Assembly: GCA_045653805.1 (NCBI GenBank)
Contig: JAZOMF010000053.1
Span: 1-5,715 of the forward strand
DNA: 5,715 nt
Direction of reading: 5' to 3'
DNA from: SVTX01 sp045653805
GTDB lineage: Bacteria; Bacillota; Clostridia; Oscillospirales; CAG-272
Below are positions 4,301 through 5,715 of the stretch, piece after piece. The notes below the pieces were generated by a model. That model was not told the DNA's origin and made no database searches. It saw nothing but the letters and a program-made list of their open reading frames with translations. Within the stretch, counting starts at the first letter, position 1; each line of letters begins with the position of its first letter. A program made the position numbers and the translations under genes.

Positions 4301-4930
4301 ATGAAAAAGGGTATTATCGGTAAGAAGATCGGTATGACTCAGATTTTCGACGAAAAGGGTAACGTAATCCCTGTAACCGTTATTCAGGCTGGTCCCTGTG
4401 CAGTAGTACAGAAGAAGACTGCTGAGAACGATGGTTATGATGCAATCCAGCTCGGCTACACCGAGGCTAAGGAGAAGCACACCAACAAGGCTCTTCAGGG
4501 CCACTTCAACAAAGCAGGTGTTTCTTTCAAGAGACATCTCAAGGAATTCCGTCTTGACGATTGCAGTGCAGTAAACGTTGGCGACGTCATTACAGCCGAT
4601 ACCTTCGCCGCAGGCGACAAGGTCGACGTAACAGGTATGACAAAGGGTCGTGGTTACACCGGCGCTATCAAGAGATGGAATCTTCACATGCTCGGAGCTA
4701 CTCACGGTATTGGTCCTATCCACCGTCAGTCCGGTTCCATGGGCGTTATTGACCCCGCAAGAATCTTCAAAAACAAGAAGATGGCTGGTCAGTACGGTAA
4801 CGAACAGGTAACTGTTCAGAATCTTAAAATCGTAAAGATCGACGCAGAAAAGAACCTCATCGCAGTTAAGGGTGCTATCCCCGGTGCGAAGGACGGTATC
4901 GTATTCATTTGCGATTCGATCAAAGCATAA
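4301..4930 (+). CDS. rplC: 50S ribosomal protein L3
   Basis: L3 is an early 23S-binding protein whose central loop reaches toward the peptidyl transferase centre. The 209-residue product is full length. It has the N-terminal IIGKKIGMTQIFDEKG (5-20), TKGRGYTGAIKR (114-125), GSMG (145-148), ARIFKNKKMAGQYG (153-166) and VTVQNLKIVKID (170-181), and ends with the KGAIPGAKDG block (190-199). The loop between IKR and GSMG (126-144) reads WNLHMLGATHGIGPIHRQS instead of the HGQSRGPMAHGSRYHRRP kind seen in Bacillus. I believe related variants occur in some gut clostridia, but this is recollection. It follows rpsJ in the S10 operon and precedes rplD by 20 bp. Confidence 0.98.
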   Translation: MKKGIIGKKIGMTQIFDEKGNVIPVTVIQAGPCAVVQKKTAENDGYDAIQLGYTEAKEKHTNKALQGHFNKAGVSFKRHLKEFRLDDCSAVNVGDVITADTFAAGDKVDVTGMTKGRGYTGAIKRWNLHMLGATHGIGPIHRQSGSMGVIDPARIFKNKKMAGQYGNEQVTVQNLKIVKIDAEKNLIAVKGAIPGAKDGIVFICDSIKA

Positions 4931-4950
4931 TCGGAAGGAGGAAATAAATA

Positions 4951-5616
4951 ATGCCTACTATTAAAGTTGTTAATATGGCCGGCGCTGAAGTCGGATCCAT
5001 GGAGCTCTCGAATGTTCTTTTCGGTGCAGAGAAAATCAACGGCACTGTCCTCCACGCCGCAGTAAGAGCTTACCTTCTCAATCAGAGACAGGGAACTCAG
5101 TCCACCCTCACTCGTTCTGAGGTTTCCGGCGGCGGCAGAAAGCCCTGGAGACAGAAGGGTACCGGTAGAGCTCGTCAGGGTTCCACCCGTTCTCCTCAGT
5201 GGACTCACGGTGGTATTGCTCTTGGTCCTAAGCCCAGAAGCTACCGCACCGGTCTTAACAAGAAGACTAAGAGAATCGCTCTTATCAGCGCAATCGCTGA
5301 CAAGATCGCAAATGGAAACTTCATCGTTCTCGATGATATCTCCATGGAGACCTACAAGACCCGCGTAATGGCTGATATGTTCAGCGTACTCGGTGCTACC
5401 AGAAAGCCCTACGTGCTTCTTCCCGAGGTTAATGTCTTCGTAATCAGAAGCTGCGCTAACATTCCCGGTGCTAAGACAAGCTTCATCACTTGCAACGAGA
5501 CCGAGGATGGAAAGAAGATCTATTCTACTGCTCTTAACGTATACGACGTTCTCAACGCTGAGAAGATCGTAACCACCGTTGCAGCAGTTAAAATGCTCGA
5601 GGAGGTATATGCATAA
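4951..5616 (+). CDS. rplD: 50S ribosomal protein L4
   Basis: L4 is an early 23S-binding protein with a long loop lining the exit tunnel. In enterobacteria it also represses the S10 operon. The 221-residue product shows the AYLLNQRQGTQSTLTRSEV segment (40-58) and the tunnel-loop signature GGGRKPWRQKGTGRARQGS (60-78), SPQW (81-84), GPKPRSY (92-98), and C-terminal NIPGAK (170-175) and LNVYDVL (195-201). It is longer than the usual 200-207 residues, mainly because about 12 extra residues (CNETEDGKKIYS, 181-192) sit between NIPGAK and LNVYDVL. AAGGAGG (4935-4941) sets the start, nine bases upstream. Its stop overlaps the rplW start. Confidence 0.98.
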   Translation: MPTIKVVNMAGAEVGSMELSNVLFGAEKINGTVLHAAVRAYLLNQRQGTQSTLTRSEVSGGGRKPWRQKGTGRARQGSTRSPQWTHGGIALGPKPRSYRTGLNKKTKRIALISAIADKIANGNFIVLDDISMETYKTRVMADMFSVLGATRKPYVLLPEVNVFVIRSCANIPGAKTSFITCNETEDGKKIYSTALNVYDVLNAEKIVTTVAAVKMLEEVYA

Positions 5617-5715
5617 TGAGAATGCTTGAAGATGTAATCATTAAGCCCGTCATTTCCGAAGCTTCTATGGATCTGATGGCTCAGAGAAAGTATGTATTCA
5701 AGGTAGCAAAGACCG
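5616..5715 (+). CDS. rplW: 50S ribosomal protein L23, N-terminal part (cut by window end)
   Basis: L23 sits at the exit of the peptide tunnel and docks trigger factor and SRP. Only 33 codons are visible, beginning MRMLEDVIIKPVISE and continuing to KYVFKVAKT. This matches the family start (a short lead, then IIKxPVITEKS and YxFxV). The ATG shares one base with the rplD stop (TAATG, 5614-5618), and AGGAGG at 5600-5605 lies inside rplD, so translation is probably coupled. A second ATG at 5622 is farther from the ribosome site and less likely. The usual SEKS or TEKS motif reads SEAS here (14-17). Confidence 0.93.
   Translation, partial: MRMLEDVIIKPVISEASMDLMAQRKYVFKVAKT

Noticed and set aside
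4136..4723. 195-codon minus-strand reading frame opposite rplC
   Set aside because: It is the antisense shadow of a well-supported ribosomal protein gene and its spacer.

Overview
The window looks like a chromosomal piece of a low-to-mid G+C Firmicute, most likely a gut-type clostridium of the Ruminococcus/Oscillospiraceae kind. The grounds are strong AGGAGG-type ribosome binding sites about 9 nt from nearly every ribosomal-protein start, two textbook TTGACA-17-TATAAT promoters, the sequence variants in L3 and L4, and a GC-rich inverted-repeat element of a style I associate with these genomes. The lineage call is inference from pattern memory, not a search.

Layout. Positions 1-180 hold intergenic repeats: a perfect 22-bp inverted repeat and a second GC-rich hairpin. 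Next, on the minus strand, comes a complete rplJ-rplL operon (L10 and L7/L12). It has a consensus promoter near 1499-1527, an L10-type autoregulatory leader, a leader terminator (attenuator) at 1335-1380 and a strong final terminator at 217-252. Upstream of it on the same strand are a small DeoR/WYL-like HTH regulator (1567-2124) and a predicted eight-helix membrane protein of unknown function (2166-3155). A noncoding stretch of about 660 bp (3156-3821) follows. It holds an AT-rich zone with several dyads, then a perfect plus-strand promoter and a 5' leader of about 350 nt rich in potential hairpins. On the plus strand this leads into the start of the S10 operon: rpsJ, rplC, rplD and the 5' end of rplW (cut by the window end).

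How it works together. L10 and L12 form the ribosomal stalk. L10 complexed with L12 is known in Bacillus to shut down its own operon through this kind of leader and terminator. S10, L3, L4 and L23 are early-assembling proteins of both subunits. Their operon here starts with a long structured leader, and the 167-nt rpsJ-rplC spacer can form two mutually exclusive folds, one of which covers the rplC ribosome binding site. The membrane protein and HTH regulator are the only accessory-type genes; their adjacency suggests a small co-transcribed unit, function unknown.

I see no clear new defence or mobile system. The strongest leads are RNA-level: the rpsJ leader, the switch-like rpsJ-rplC spacer and an antiterminator candidate in the L10 leader. 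Also notable are a regulator that seems to lack its WYL core and the unusual arrangement of rplJL (no rplKA before it, no rpoB after it) divergent from the S10 operon.
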